Positions 1 through 6,523 of a DNA stretch of 11,548 nt are shown here, piece by piece. Numbering within the stretch: the first letter of the stretch is position 1; every line of letters begins with the position of its first letter. The notes under the pieces were generated by a model. It saw nothing but the letters and a program-made list of their open reading frames with translations. It was not told the origin of the DNA and made no database searches. The stretch is taken from the NCBI GenBank assembly GCA_017437705.1, contig JAFRYJ010000232.1, positions 1 to 11,548 of the forward strand, written 5' to 3'. The translations under genes were made by a program, and so were the position numbers. The stretch is from Lachnospiraceae bacterium (GTDB taxonomy: Bacteria > Bacillota_A > Clostridia > Lachnospirales > Lachnospiraceae).

Positions 1-486
1 ATGCCCGAATCAAAGGCTTTCAGCGCAAAGCTTATGGTGGACAGCGGTGTCGATACCTTTGACTGTTCCATGAACTACAGGGCTTTATACAGCGGGCATC
101 CCGAGATCGTAGAGCAGGAGATGAAGCTGGTGCGCGAGGCCTGCAAGGACATCGAGTGCAAGTTCATCATCGAGGTTGCGTTCCTCACGGACGAACAGAT
201 AGTACAGGCCTGCAGGATGTGTATGGATGCCGGCATCGACTGGGTAAAGACATCATCGGGACAGTTCCAGGGACCGAACATGGACCAGGTAAAGATCATC
301 CTCGATACGCTTAAGGGCAGCAACACGCGCTGCAAGGTGTCGGGTGTTAAGTATCCCCGCCCCCAGAATGCATTTTCATTCCTTACGGCAGGCGTTGAGA
401 TAATCGGCACACAGGGAGTTACGGAGATAATCGAAAGCTTCGATATGTTCAGAGAAATGGGCATACTCCCTGAGTATGCAGGCTGA
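1..486 (+). CDS. DeoC-family class I aldolase, first of a tandem pair (5' partial)
   Basis: The visible 161 residues are the C-terminal two thirds of a DeoC/deoxyribose-phosphate-aldolase-like TIM barrel. Lys83 in WVKTSSG matches the Schiff-base lysine of DeoC (KTSTG), Lys112 in CKVSG matches the second active-site lysine (VKASG), and Asp21 in TFDCSMNY matches the catalytic Asp of the EIDMVINIG motif. The ATG at position 1 is not the real start: MPESKAF aligns with the internal FPxGATTTE motif of the family, so roughly 75-80 residues lie upstream of the window. The usual phosphate-site motif GGIRT is replaced by GVKYPRP and the GTSSG motif by GTQGV, so the substrate may not be deoxyribose 5-phosphate. 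It lies 46 nt upstream of a second DeoC-like gene on the same strand, probably in one operon. The family is clear; the exact reaction is not. Confidence 0.85.
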   Translation: MPESKAFSAKLMVDSGVDTFDCSMNYRALYSGHPEIVEQEMKLVREACKDIECKFIIEVAFLTDEQIVQACRMCMDAGIDWVKTSSGQFQGPNMDQVKIILDTLKGSNTRCKVSGVKYPRPQNAFSFLTAGVEIIGTQGVTEIIESFDMFREMGILPEYAG

Positions 487-532
487 TACAGCGGAAACAA
501 TAAAGATTTATATAATGTAAGGAGAAGAAACC

Positions 533-1264
533 ATGGCAAAGGCAAAAAAGTTAAACGAGCTGGATCTTTCAAGGGAAGGCCTTGCAAAGATGATCGATCA
601 TTCAGTCCTTAATACGGATTCCCAGAAAAAGGACGTTGATGAGTGTATCGCAAAAGCGATCAAATACGGATTCAAGGGATGCCACACCAATCCTTACTGG
701 TCGCCTTATGTACAGGAGCAGCTTAAAGGTACGGGCATCGAGTGTTCCTGGACCACATCATTCCCCATGGGTGCAACTGCTACCGAGAACAAGATCAACG
801 AGGCCAAGCTGGGCGTTAAGCTTCTTTCCGGCGGTCCCTGGGTAATGGACATGGTAGCAAACGTAGGCGCGTTGAAGGACGGCCAGTATGATTACTATAA
901 GAATGAGATCGCAGAGATCACCAAGATCGTTCATGACGGCGGAGCAGAGTGCAAGGTAATCATCGAGGCACAGCTTCTGACCGACGATGAGATCCGCGCA
1001 GCCTGCGACCTTATTGCGGAAGCCGGTGCGGACTGGGTTAAGTCTTCAACGGGAAGAGCCGGCGGCCCCAATCTTAATGTAGTTAAGACTCTTTGCGAAG
1101 CAGCTCCCGATCCCCTGAGGGTAAAGGTGGCAGGAACAGGTTCATTCTGGACTCCCATGGTAGTTCTCGGATGCCTGCTTTGCGGCGTAGAGCGTATCGG
1201 CACGAGAAGCGGCGACAAGATCGTTGACGAGCTTTGTGATGTAGTAGTTCCGATGCTGTTCTAA
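533..1264 (+). CDS. DeoC-family class I aldolase, second of the pair
   Basis: This 243-residue protein has the length of a complete DeoC-type aldolase. It carries IDHSVLNTD near the N-terminus (compare IDHTLLKPD in DeoC), SFPMGATATE at 76-85, Asp106 in VMDMVANVG, the Schiff-base lysine Lys170 in WVKSSTG and the second lysine Lys198 in RVKVAG. The ending VERIGTRSG also matches the family. The segment after Lys198 reads TGSFWT, not the usual GGIRT, so phosphate binding may differ from true deoxyribose-phosphate aldolase. The ATG at 533 follows AAGGAGAAG with suitable spacing. The gene is a clear paralogue of the preceding partial gene and is followed by a hairpin at 1310-1342. A role in aldol cleavage of a (deoxy)sugar phosphate is inferred from the family. 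The symbol deoC is withheld because the pair and its altered motifs make the substrate uncertain. Confidence 0.88.
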   Translation: MAKAKKLNELDLSREGLAKMIDHSVLNTDSQKKDVDECIAKAIKYGFKGCHTNPYWSPYVQEQLKGTGIECSWTTSFPMGATATENKINEAKLGVKLLSGGPWVMDMVANVGALKDGQYDYYKNEIAEITKIVHDGGAECKVIIEAQLLTDDEIRAACDLIAEAGADWVKSSTGRAGGPNLNVVKTLCEAAPDPLRVKVAGTGSFWTPMVVLGCLLCGVERIGTRSGDKIVDELCDVVVPMLF

Positions 1265-1309
1265 ACTGTTTTGTGCTACGGATTTTCAATTTAATACTTC
1301 TTCACCTTA

Positions 1310-1342
1310 AAAGAGTTCCGGGAGTTGATCCCGGAACTCTTT
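1310..1342 (+). terminator. Hairpin terminator after the aldolase pair
   Basis: A perfect 14-bp stem is formed by AAAGAGTTCCGGGA (1310-1323) and TCCCGGAACTCTTT (1329-1342) around the 5-nt loop GTTGA. It lies 46 nt after the stop codon of the second aldolase. The T run is only the last three bases of the stem, followed by GTCT, so termination strength on the + strand is a moderate inference. The A run on the other side could serve the - strand, but no - strand gene lies next to it. Confidence 0.7.
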
Positions 1343-1416
1343 GTCTGGAGCCGTACCGTACAGGAAAACAGCTTCCTGTTAGTATACATTTACTATGTAA
1401 TATTCGTTGTGCACCG

Positions 1417-1432
1417 TGGTATAATGGCAAAA
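1417..1432 (+). promoter_or_regulatory. Extended -10 promoter of the GLUG lipoprotein
   Basis: TGGTATAAT at 1417-1425 is a consensus extended -10 element (TGN plus TATAAT). No good -35 box stands 17 nt upstream (GTAATA), which is tolerable for an extended -10 promoter. Transcription would begin near 1432 and give a leader of about 30 nt before the ATG at 1462. A separate 7-bp hairpin (ACAGGAA 1360-1366 / TTCCTGT 1373-1379) lies upstream. Confidence 0.55.
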
Positions 1433-1461
1433 ACGGATATCCTTATAAGGAGGAAGATCAG

Positions 1462-1899
1462 ATGAAGCATAAAAGGATCCTGTCGGTGCTGCTGGCGGCC
1501 GTGCTTCTTTTAATGCTTGCCGGATGCGGAGGCAGATCGGGAGGCTCTGACGGTAAACCAGAGAGCAGCGATGCGGGAAGTGAAACAAAGGATACGGCAG
1601 AGGACACACAGGACGGAAGCAATGAGGAAACGGAAGCCGACGAATGGAAACATATTTCCACTCCCGAGGAATTCCTTGCCATCGCAGATGACCTTGACGG
1701 CCATTACATTCTGGACAACGACATCAACGACTGGGACAGCGGCGAGAGCACATTATTTACGCCCATCGGAACACCGGATGATCCCTTTACCGGCGTACTG
1801 AACGGCAACGGCTATTCCGTAACCTGTACGCTGGTGTACTCGGGTCAGGATCCTGCCTGGGGAATATTCGGCTGCAATGAGGAAAGATATACGATCTGA
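1462..1899 (+). CDS. GLUG-repeat lipoprotein, N-terminal part (frameshifted)
   Basis: The ATG at 1462 follows AAGGAGG (1447-1453) at 8 nt and encodes a lipoprotein signal peptide: a basic N-terminus (KHKR), a Leu/Ala-rich core and the lipobox LAGC with Cys22. Reads extending further upstream lack this logic. A Gly/Ser/Glu/Asp-rich low-complexity linker (about 23-60) follows, then a domain opening with ISTPEEFLAIADD and HYILDNDIND, and the segment FTGVLNGNGYSV. This arrangement is typical at the start of GLUG-motif surface proteins. The reading frame runs into TGA at 1897-1899 in the middle of a GLUG unit (GIFGCNE...). Re-reading one base at 1881 continues the repeat as GKIYDLTVGYIDC, in the frame that stays open to 3209. 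A missing G in the GAGGAAAG stretch explains this. It is either a genuine frameshift mutation or a sequence error. The substrate is unknown; a surface adhesive or binding role is only a family-level guess. Confidence 0.75.
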   Translation: MKHKRILSVLLAAVLLLMLAGCGGRSGGSDGKPESSDAGSETKDTAEDTQDGSNEETEADEWKHISTPEEFLAIADDLDGHYILDNDINDWDSGESTLFTPIGTPDDPFTGVLNGNGYSVTCTLVYSGQDPAWGIFGCNEERYTI

Positions 1900-1901
1900 C
1901 G

Positions 1902-3209
1902 GTGGGTTATATCGACTGCATTGAAATGCGCAGCCGGGAAAATGAGGCGTGGGAAAAGGAACTTCATTTTTCCTCGCTGGATGATGAGGATCTTCCGACG
2001 GAGAAAACGCAGTATTTCGGTATCCTCTGCGGAATAAATAAGGGCACCATAGAAAACGTTAAGTTTAAGGAGCGGACCTACTATCCGGAATTCTTCCTGT
2101 ATCCTAATGAAAACGATAAGATATTTATCGGCCTGGTCTGCGGCTTAAATGACGGTACGATCTCAGGCATCACCATGCTTTCTCCGTACTGGGGATACCA
2201 TACTCTGGATAAGGATACCCGGGCGGACCTCGGCACAGTCTGCGGATATCAGACAAAGAACGGTGTGCTCGAGAACGTGGATCTGGAAGAGGCAGGCACA
2301 GAGATCGAATACTGGGGGGAAAACATTCTGAATATTGCGCCCGTTGTTTATGCCGGCGTCCTGATCGGAGAAGCCGAGGGCGGCACAACGATCCGTGATA
2401 TCAGGCGCATGGTCAACTGCCGTGTGAATGCGGATCATTCACTGGCGGATGCCGATATCCGCGCAGGCGGTATCGTCGGTTATGTGAGCGGAGATATCGA
2501 ACTCAGCGGATTTGAGATCGATGAAATAAGCGTCAAGATCGATGCCAGAGACGATCAGGAGGGTCATACTCTTACCGCCCATACGCCTCTCGCGGCCGGC
2601 GGGCTTATCGGATGGGCCGATGGGAACGTTACGCTTTCAGACATTGATTTAGCCGACGTATCCGTTCATATCGTGCGCCGTCCCGGCGGAGATCCCGATC
2701 TTTCATATGCCGGAGGCTTCATCGGATACTGCGGAGGAGATCTTACTGCCGGATCTTTAAGCATGGTGGGGAACTATGAAGAACAATACTCACACCGGGA
2801 GAGCATCGTCGAAACCGAGCTGGAACAGGGAACTGCCTGTGCCGGCGGCCTGTGCGGATACTGCGCCGGTGCCGCGGTGGTATCTGACAGCCATATCCGG
2901 GTGATCATGAATCCGTTATTCTGCGGAGATAAACTGTATGAGGCAAATGTGCTGGGATATGTCTGCAAAGATGCGGCCTTTACGGGAGTTGAAGCGGACT
3001 GCGGCATAGATGAGTATTCCGGTGAAAGCAGGGGCCATTCGATCGTAACACAGCACAGCAGCGTGTTCTATCTTGCGGCTCTTGCGGGAGGCGCCGAAGG
3101 AGAAGTGATAGTTGAAGGCTGCACGATTGATGTTAACTTCAGCATCATGGGCAGTCCGGCGGGCCTTTACGGCGGAGGAGAAGAGGGCTTCTATAATAAG
3201 ACAGAGTGA
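1902..3209 (+). CDS. GLUG-repeat lipoprotein, C-terminal part (frameshifted continuation)
   Basis: This open frame is the continuation of the lipoprotein that starts at 1462; meaningful coding begins at about 1881 (GKIYDLTV), upstream of the GTG at 1902. No ribosome binding site precedes that GTG, so independent translation is unlikely. It holds about nine degenerate GLUG-type units. Examples, numbered from the GTG, are FGILCGINKGTIENV (39), IGLVCGLNDGTISGI (76), AGGIVGYVSGDIELSGF (188), AGGLIGWADGNVTLSDI (232), AGGFIGYCGGDLTAGSL (270) and AGGLCGYCAGAAVVSDS (314). Repair of one base would give a 582-residue lipoprotein with a continuous repeat array. There are no catalytic motifs, and the GLUG family is best known from surface proteins. 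The gene ends 60 nt before a terminator hairpin. Its long intact second frame suggests either a very recent mutation or a sequence error. Confidence 0.72.
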   Translation: MGYIDCIEMRSRENEAWEKELHFSSLDDEDLPTEKTQYFGILCGINKGTIENVKFKERTYYPEFFLYPNENDKIFIGLVCGLNDGTISGITMLSPYWGYHTLDKDTRADLGTVCGYQTKNGVLENVDLEEAGTEIEYWGENILNIAPVVYAGVLIGEAEGGTTIRDIRRMVNCRVNADHSLADADIRAGGIVGYVSGDIELSGFEIDEISVKIDARDDQEGHTLTAHTPLAAGGLIGWADGNVTLSDIDLADVSVHIVRRPGGDPDLSYAGGFIGYCGGDLTAGSLSMVGNYEEQYSHRESIVETELEQGTACAGGLCGYCAGAAVVSDSHIRVIMNPLFCGDKLYEANVLGYVCKDAAFTGVEADCGIDEYSGESRGHSIVTQHSSVFYLAALAGGAEGEVIVEGCTIDVNFSIMGSPAGLYGGGEEGFYNKTE

Positions 3210-3269
3210 CCGCATAGAGGAAGCGGTTATTGAGAAAAGAAACAGAGAAATGGACAGGACTGCAGTTTG

Positions 3270-3305
3270 TGCCGGGAGATGTTTATATGCATTTCCCGGC
3301 ATTTT
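3270..3305 (+). terminator. Terminator of the GLUG lipoprotein
   Basis: An 8-bp perfect stem TGCCGGGA (3270-3277) / TCCCGGCA (3294-3301) closes a 16-nt AT-rich loop and is followed by TTTT and further T-rich sequence. It lies 60 nt after the stop codon at 3207-3209, on the coding strand. Confidence 0.65.
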
Positions 3306-3317
3306 AATGCTTTGTTA

Positions 3318-3327
3318 TTCCCGGGAA
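3318..3327. promoter_or_regulatory. Palindrome TTCCCGGGAA, candidate operator upstream of the C39-like gene
   Basis: TTCCCGGGAA is a perfect 10-bp palindrome lying 81 nt upstream of the peptidase start at 3409. Flanking TTTGTT and AACAAA add imperfect symmetry. Downstream, TATACT at 3350-3355 could be a -10 box, but no convincing -35 sits at the right distance. An operator role is inference only; it could also be a second hairpin trailing the preceding terminator. Confidence 0.25.
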
Positions 3328-3408
3328 CAAATTTGCAATTACGGTTTTATATACTTGCATCATCAACAGGAAATACTGAATGAGTACTAAATGAGCGGAG
3401 GAAAAACA

Positions 3409-4722
3409 ATGAAAAAGACATTAAGGAAAATGATAGCAGTCATCGCACTTGCAGCAGCAATGATCATTCCCGTAACCACCAACACATACGCAGCAGACCT
3501 TAAGGTAAACGATTACAGAATGTGGCAGACCAACGATCCCAGATGGGGCAGCAAGCTCCTGGGCAATACACAGGGCGCCAAGACGATCGGCAACGCAGGA
3601 TGCGCAATAGTATCTTACGCAAAGATGCTCATCCAGGCCGGCATCAAGACATCGGCTTTCACGCCCGACAAGGCAAACGAATGGGCAAAGGCAAACGGAT
3701 GTTTCTACGGAAAGAACGCCAAGAACTCCAAGGGTCAGTACATCGGAGCCTGCATCTCAAGCTGGGCAAAGCTGGCAAACATCGATTCAAGGATCACTTA
3801 TGTAAAGGCGATCTCAAATCCTTCTTCAGCAACGGTCATGGGTTATGTAAATGACAAGGATGCAGATTACGACTACTACATGCTTCTCGAGTGCAACGGC
3901 GGATCACATTATGTAACACTTTACAACGCAGGCAGCAAGAAGGCAGGCAAGCCGGTCATCCTCGACTGTGCACATGCAAAAACAGCAGAATATAACTTAA
4001 GCGCTTCTTTTACAAGATATAAGATCACAAAGGCTTACATCTACAAGGTTAAAGTTAGCAAGGCAGCAACAACGACCACAACGACCACAGCAACTCCCAA
4101 GACTTCAACGATGGCCATCTCAAACAAAATCGCTCCTTCAACCATCATGGCCAAGGGCGGCGCCTTCACCATCGGCGGCAAGATCACATCAAACACAAAC
4201 ATCAAGACCGTTACCGTATCGGTTAAGACCACAGCCGGAACAGTTAAGTTCTCAAAGACAGTAAGCGTAAACGCAAAGAGCTATACACTCTACGGCGCAG
4301 ACGGCGCAATGAAGTTCTCATCACTCCCCGTAGGAAACTACGTTTATGAGATCAAGGCAACGGATCAGCTGACCACAAAGACCTGGAAGACCAACTTCGC
4401 AGTCAGGAACGCAAGCATTACAGTTAAGAATTACACCTGCCCTTCAGGCACACTTACAAAGGGCAATGCCTTCAGTATAAAGGGTACCGTAAACAGCACA
4501 AACACCATCAAGAACGTAACGCTTTCCGTAAGAAAGACAGACGGAACAAAGATGTTCGAAGCATCAGCCACAGTAAATGCAAAGTCCTACGACCTTCACA
4601 AGCTTGATGCAAAGATGACCTTCAAGAAGCTCCCCGCAGGTACATATGTATACAGGGCAGCAGTTCAGGATTCCACAGGAACAGTCAAGTACGTGCTGAC
4701 AAAGTCATTCACGGTACGCTAA
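3409..4722 (+). CDS. Secreted C39-like cysteine peptidase with two Ig-like repeats
   Basis: The start at 3409 is chosen because GGAGGA (3397-3402) lies 6 nt before it; the in-frame ATG at 3391 would place this site inside the gene. The 437-residue product has a classical signal peptide (MKKTLRKM, a hydrophobic core, likely cleavage after NTYA near residue 28). Residues of about 34-215 resemble the peptidase C39-like papain fold: Gln40 in MWQTNDPRWG, candidate catalytic Cys65 in GNAGCAIVSY, His167 in GGSHYVTLYN and Asp186 in VILDCAH. A Thr-rich linker (221-232) leads to two homologous modules of about 100 residues (about 234-333 and 335-437), sharing KSY-L and F-LP-G-YVY signatures, probably Ig-like beta domains that hold the enzyme at the wall or on glycan. 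No sortase motif is seen. Lys and Asn codons are almost all AAG and AAC, which hints at high expression. The substrate is unknown; a protein or peptide target in the envelope is likely. Confidence 0.8.
   Translation: MKKTLRKMIAVIALAAAMIIPVTTNTYAADLKVNDYRMWQTNDPRWGSKLLGNTQGAKTIGNAGCAIVSYAKMLIQAGIKTSAFTPDKANEWAKANGCFYGKNAKNSKGQYIGACISSWAKLANIDSRITYVKAISNPSSATVMGYVNDKDADYDYYMLLECNGGSHYVTLYNAGSKKAGKPVILDCAHAKTAEYNLSASFTRYKITKAYIYKVKVSKAATTTTTTTATPKTSTMAISNKIAPSTIMAKGGAFTIGGKITSNTNIKTVTVSVKTTAGTVKFSKTVSVNAKSYTLYGADGAMKFSSLPVGNYVYEIKATDQLTTKTWKTNFAVRNASITVKNYTCPSGTLTKGNAFSIKGTVNSTNTIKNVTLSVRKTDGTKMFEASATVNAKSYDLHKLDAKMTFKKLPAGTYVYRAAVQDSTGTVKYVLTKSFTVR
4108..4719 (+). repeat. Two tandem Ig-like modules in the C39-like peptidase
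   Basis: The modules run at about 4108-4407 and 4411-4719. They align over their whole length at the protein level: AKGGAFTIGGKITSN against TKGNAFSIKGTVNST, VNAKSYTLYGADGAMKF against VNAKSYDLHKLDAKMTF, and LPVGNYVYEIKA against LPAGTYVYRAAV. DNA identity is only moderate, so the duplication is not recent. Just upstream, the linker carries a perfect tandem 9-mer ACGACCACA at 4072-4089 encoding threonines. Confidence 0.7.
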
Positions 4723-4765
4723 AATACATCACAGCTTACTCCGATTCACTTCGTTGAGTAATAAT

Positions 4766-4825
4766 AAAAATACATTGCAGCAAAGACGACCACTCCGCTC
4801 ATAGTCGATGCTGCAATGTATTTTT
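4766..4825. terminator. Bidirectional terminator between peptidase and sugar kinase
   Basis: A perfect 17-bp inverted repeat is formed by 4766-4782 (starting AAAAATACATTG) and 4809-4825 (ending CAATGTATTTTT), with a 26-nt loop. The + strand side ends in a T-rich tract (TATTTTTTATTT), and the - strand side likewise ends in T's followed by ATTATT. It stands between two convergent genes, so it can end both transcripts. Confidence 0.85.
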
Positions 4826-4851
4826 TATTTGCTGTTAAGAAATATGTGATG

Positions 4852-5724
4852 TCACATCGGCCGGGCCTTTATGTATTCCTCCGTATAAAGGGCCGCACGG
4901 GATAGTGCTTCGGGGAAACCGGCTCCTTCGGAGAAACAGAAGAAACAGAAGGCACCGTGGAACACGTCGCCGGCCCCCAGCGTGTTGCCGGAATCCAGCT
5001 TATTAACTGGAACGGTGCCGCGGAGACCGTTTTCACAGAACTCAACAGGACCGCCGTCGTTGGTCCTTGAGACAAGGCGGATGCCGTATTTTTCCTGAAG
5101 CGCAAAGATATCCGATCCGTCCGGCGAAATAAATCCAGAAGACGATATGGCGATGTCTGCGTATTCCAGTGCACATTCGATATTCGGCTTCCAGCTGCCG
5201 CAGTCCAGCACCAGGGGGATCTTATGGATCCGCAGGGCTTCGACTATCTCCGGCGTTAAGTCCGGCAGATTGCAGTCATAAAGGCAGAAATCGAAATCTC
5301 CGGAAACGGTATCCCCTAAGACTGCTCCGTCGAGAGGCTTCTGGCCGCTCACCAGGGTGCGGGTGCCGTTCTCCTGCCTTATGAGCACGGAGGAAACATT
5401 CGGCGTGGTATAAGCGTCACCTGCGATATCTTTTACTTTTACGCCGGCAGCTTCCAGTGATGCTTTCAGAAATCCGCCCAGAGGCGAATCTCCGATGCAT
5501 GTGACAAGCGAGGCGTCCCCGCCGAGCCCTGCAAAGACTTCCGCCGCCTTGGCTGCCGGTCCGCCGGTGTCAAGATAAAAGCTGTTCGTCTTTATCTTTT
5601 CGTTTTCCGAAGGCAGCGGCCTGTCGAGCATGAAGACCGCGTCGATGCCGGATGCGCCGATGAAAAGGCCTTTCGCTGCCGGTCTCTTATTTGTGCTGTC
5701 CGCTGTTTTATGTTCCTTTTCCAT
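4852..5724 (-). CDS. PfkB/ribokinase-family sugar kinase
   Basis: This 290-residue protein has both PfkB-family signatures: TGGPAAKAAEVFAGLGG at 53-69 (substrate and sugar-binding glycines) and NTLGAGDVFHGAF at 247-259, in which Asp253 of GAGD is the expected catalytic base. The protein therefore probably phosphorylates a sugar or related alcohol with ATP in the cytoplasm. GGPAA and GAGDVFHGAF recall the YihV-type branch, but assigning a substrate would be guesswork. The usual DTTGAGD is NTLGAGD here, and the C-terminus stops soon after the ALSRAAL helix, slightly shorter than typical. The ATG at 5724 is preceded on its strand by GGAGGAGACC, a good ribosome binding site. The first 18 residues are polar and precede the usual start of the fold. 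It appears to be a single-gene unit facing the C39-like peptidase. The aldolase pair at the window start could be metabolically linked, but is over 3.5 kb away on the other strand. Confidence 0.85.
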   Translation of the reverse strand: MEKEHKTADSTNKRPAAKGLFIGASGIDAVFMLDRPLPSENEKIKTNSFYLDTGGPAAKAAEVFAGLGGDASLVTCIGDSPLGGFLKASLEAAGVKVKDIAGDAYTTPNVSSVLIRQENGTRTLVSGQKPLDGAVLGDTVSGDFDFCLYDCNLPDLTPEIVEALRIHKIPLVLDCGSWKPNIECALEYADIAISSSGFISPDGSDIFALQEKYGIRLVSRTNDGGPVEFCENGLRGTVPVNKLDSGNTLGAGDVFHGAFCFFCFSEGAGFPEALSRAALYTEEYIKARPM

Positions 5725-5754
5725 GGTCTCCTCCGTCAGCCTTGTTTGTGTTTC

Positions 5755-5783
5755 ATTTTACATTATTGTACCGGATTTTTAAA
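5755..5783 (-). promoter_or_regulatory. Possible promoter of the sugar kinase
   Basis: On the - strand, TTTAAA (5778-5783) and TAAAAT (5755-5760) are separated by 17 nt and lie 31 nt upstream of the kinase start. A competing -10-like TACAAT is at 5765-5770. Both boxes deviate from consensus, so this is tentative. Confidence 0.3.
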
Positions 5784-5820
5784 AGGCGAAACCTGCAAAA
5801 GCCGGCGGCATCATCACGAA

Positions 5821-5857
5821 ATAAAAACGGGCCCTGCACCGCCGCAGCGCCCGTTTT
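5821..5857 (-). terminator. Terminator of mscL
   Basis: AAAACGGGC (5824-5832) and GCCCGTTTT (5849-5857) form a perfect 9-bp stem with an inner CTGC/GCAG helix (5834-5837 / 5844-5847). Read on the - strand, the hairpin ends in TTTTTATT, a good U tract, 20 nt downstream of the mscL stop codon. Confidence 0.8.
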
Positions 5858-5876
5858 CCGGGACGTATCCCGCTTA

Positions 5877-6347
5877 TCACGGTTCTTTCTTTTTCTGTTC
5901 TTTCAGCAGGTCGCGGATCTCCGTAAGGAGCTCTTCCTGTGTGGGACCTGCGGGTTCTTCTTCTGTAGCTGCAGCGGCCTCTGCGGCCTTCCTTGCCTCT
6001 GCCTTTGCGCGGGCCTTGTTAAGAGCCTTTACGATAAAGAATACAACGAGGGCAACCAGGATAAAATCGATGATCGCCATTAAGAGCGTACCGAAACCGA
6101 TAACGATGGCTTCCTTTACGACCTCGCCGTTGGCGTCGACCTCAGCCTGCCTTACGATGATGTCAAGCGCCGTCATGTCTCTTGCGCCGAATGCGAAAGC
6201 GATGAAGGGCATGATGATCTTCTCAACAAGAGCGGTGGTGATCTTGCCGAATGCCGTTGCGAGAACAACGCCTATGGCCATATCCATTACGTTGCCGCGC
6301 ATGATGAACTCTTTAAATTCACCGATAAGGCCTTTCTTCTTTTCCAT
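5877..6347 (-). CDS. mscL: Large-conductance mechanosensitive channel MscL
   Basis: The product is an inner-membrane channel that opens under membrane tension and releases solutes during hypo-osmotic shock. The 156-residue protein has the family N-terminus GEFKEFIMRGNVMDMAIGV (9-27), a first membrane helix at about 18-45 that includes AFGKITTALV, a periplasmic-side loop (about 50-78), a second helix at about 80-107 (FGTLLMAIIDFILVALVVFF) and the conserved C-terminal helix EELLTEIRDLLKEQ (138-151). An Ala/Glu-rich linker (about 112-134) makes it a little longer than the about 136 residues of E. coli MscL. The start at 6347 is preferred over an upstream in-frame ATG at 6395 because GGAGG (6356-6360) sits 8 nt before it and because family proteins begin here. 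It is a monocistronic unit with its own promoter and terminator, divergent from rsmI. Confidence 0.95.
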   Translation of the reverse strand: MEKKKGLIGEFKEFIMRGNVMDMAIGVVLATAFGKITTALVEKIIMPFIAFAFGARDMTALDIIVRQAEVDANGEVVKEAIVIGFGTLLMAIIDFILVALVVFFIVKALNKARAKAEARKAAEAAAATEEEPAGPTQEELLTEIRDLLKEQKKKEP

Positions 6348-6379
6348 AATTCCAACCTCCGATATTTGGTTTTGCCTGG

Positions 6380-6398
6380 CCGGTGCCTGATGCACCGG
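6380..6398 (-). promoter_or_regulatory. Hairpin in the mscL 5' leader
   Basis: CCGGTGC (6380-6386) and GCACCGG (6392-6398) form a perfect 7-bp stem with a 5-nt loop. It lies between the predicted mscL start site and its ribosome binding site, 32 nt from the ATG. It may stabilise the mRNA or affect translation; no known riboswitch class was recognised. Confidence 0.4.
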
Positions 6399-6409
6399 AC
6401 ATCACAGAT

Positions 6410-6438
6410 ATTATACTCCCGGCGACATATTTCGTACA
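6410..6438 (-). promoter_or_regulatory. mscL promoter
   Basis: On the - strand a perfect TATAAT is at 6410-6415. The hexamer 17 nt upstream (6433-6438) reads TGTACG, a weak -35. Transcription would start near 6403, giving a leader of about 55 nt. Confidence 0.5.
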
Positions 6439-6523
6439 GAAAAAACAGACACAAAATGCGGAATGCGCAGGGCATTTTCGCACAGACAGGTGATTTGAAT
6501 GACCTTATTCTGCGCATCCTGCG

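Noticed and set aside
1879..1899. Programmed -1 ribosomal frameshift in the GLUG lipoprotein
   Set aside because: The codons GAG GAA AGA do not form a standard slippery heptamer in phase, and no clear stimulatory hairpin follows; a mutation or sequence error is simpler.
3112..3390. A 92-codon + strand open frame overlapping the end of the GLUG gene
   Set aside because: It reads through the terminator hairpin at 3270-3305 and has no ribosome binding site or signal; the repeat-bearing frame is the real one.
4844..4857. CRP-like inverted repeat ATGTGA-TG-TCACAT
   Set aside because: It overlaps the stop codon of the kinase gene, is downstream of both convergent genes and is not near any promoter, so a regulatory role is unlikely.
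5710..6390. A 226-codon + strand open frame
   Set aside because: It is antisense to mscL and runs through the mscL terminator; its translation is Ser/Ala-rich and matches nothing, whereas the - strand gives a textbook MscL.
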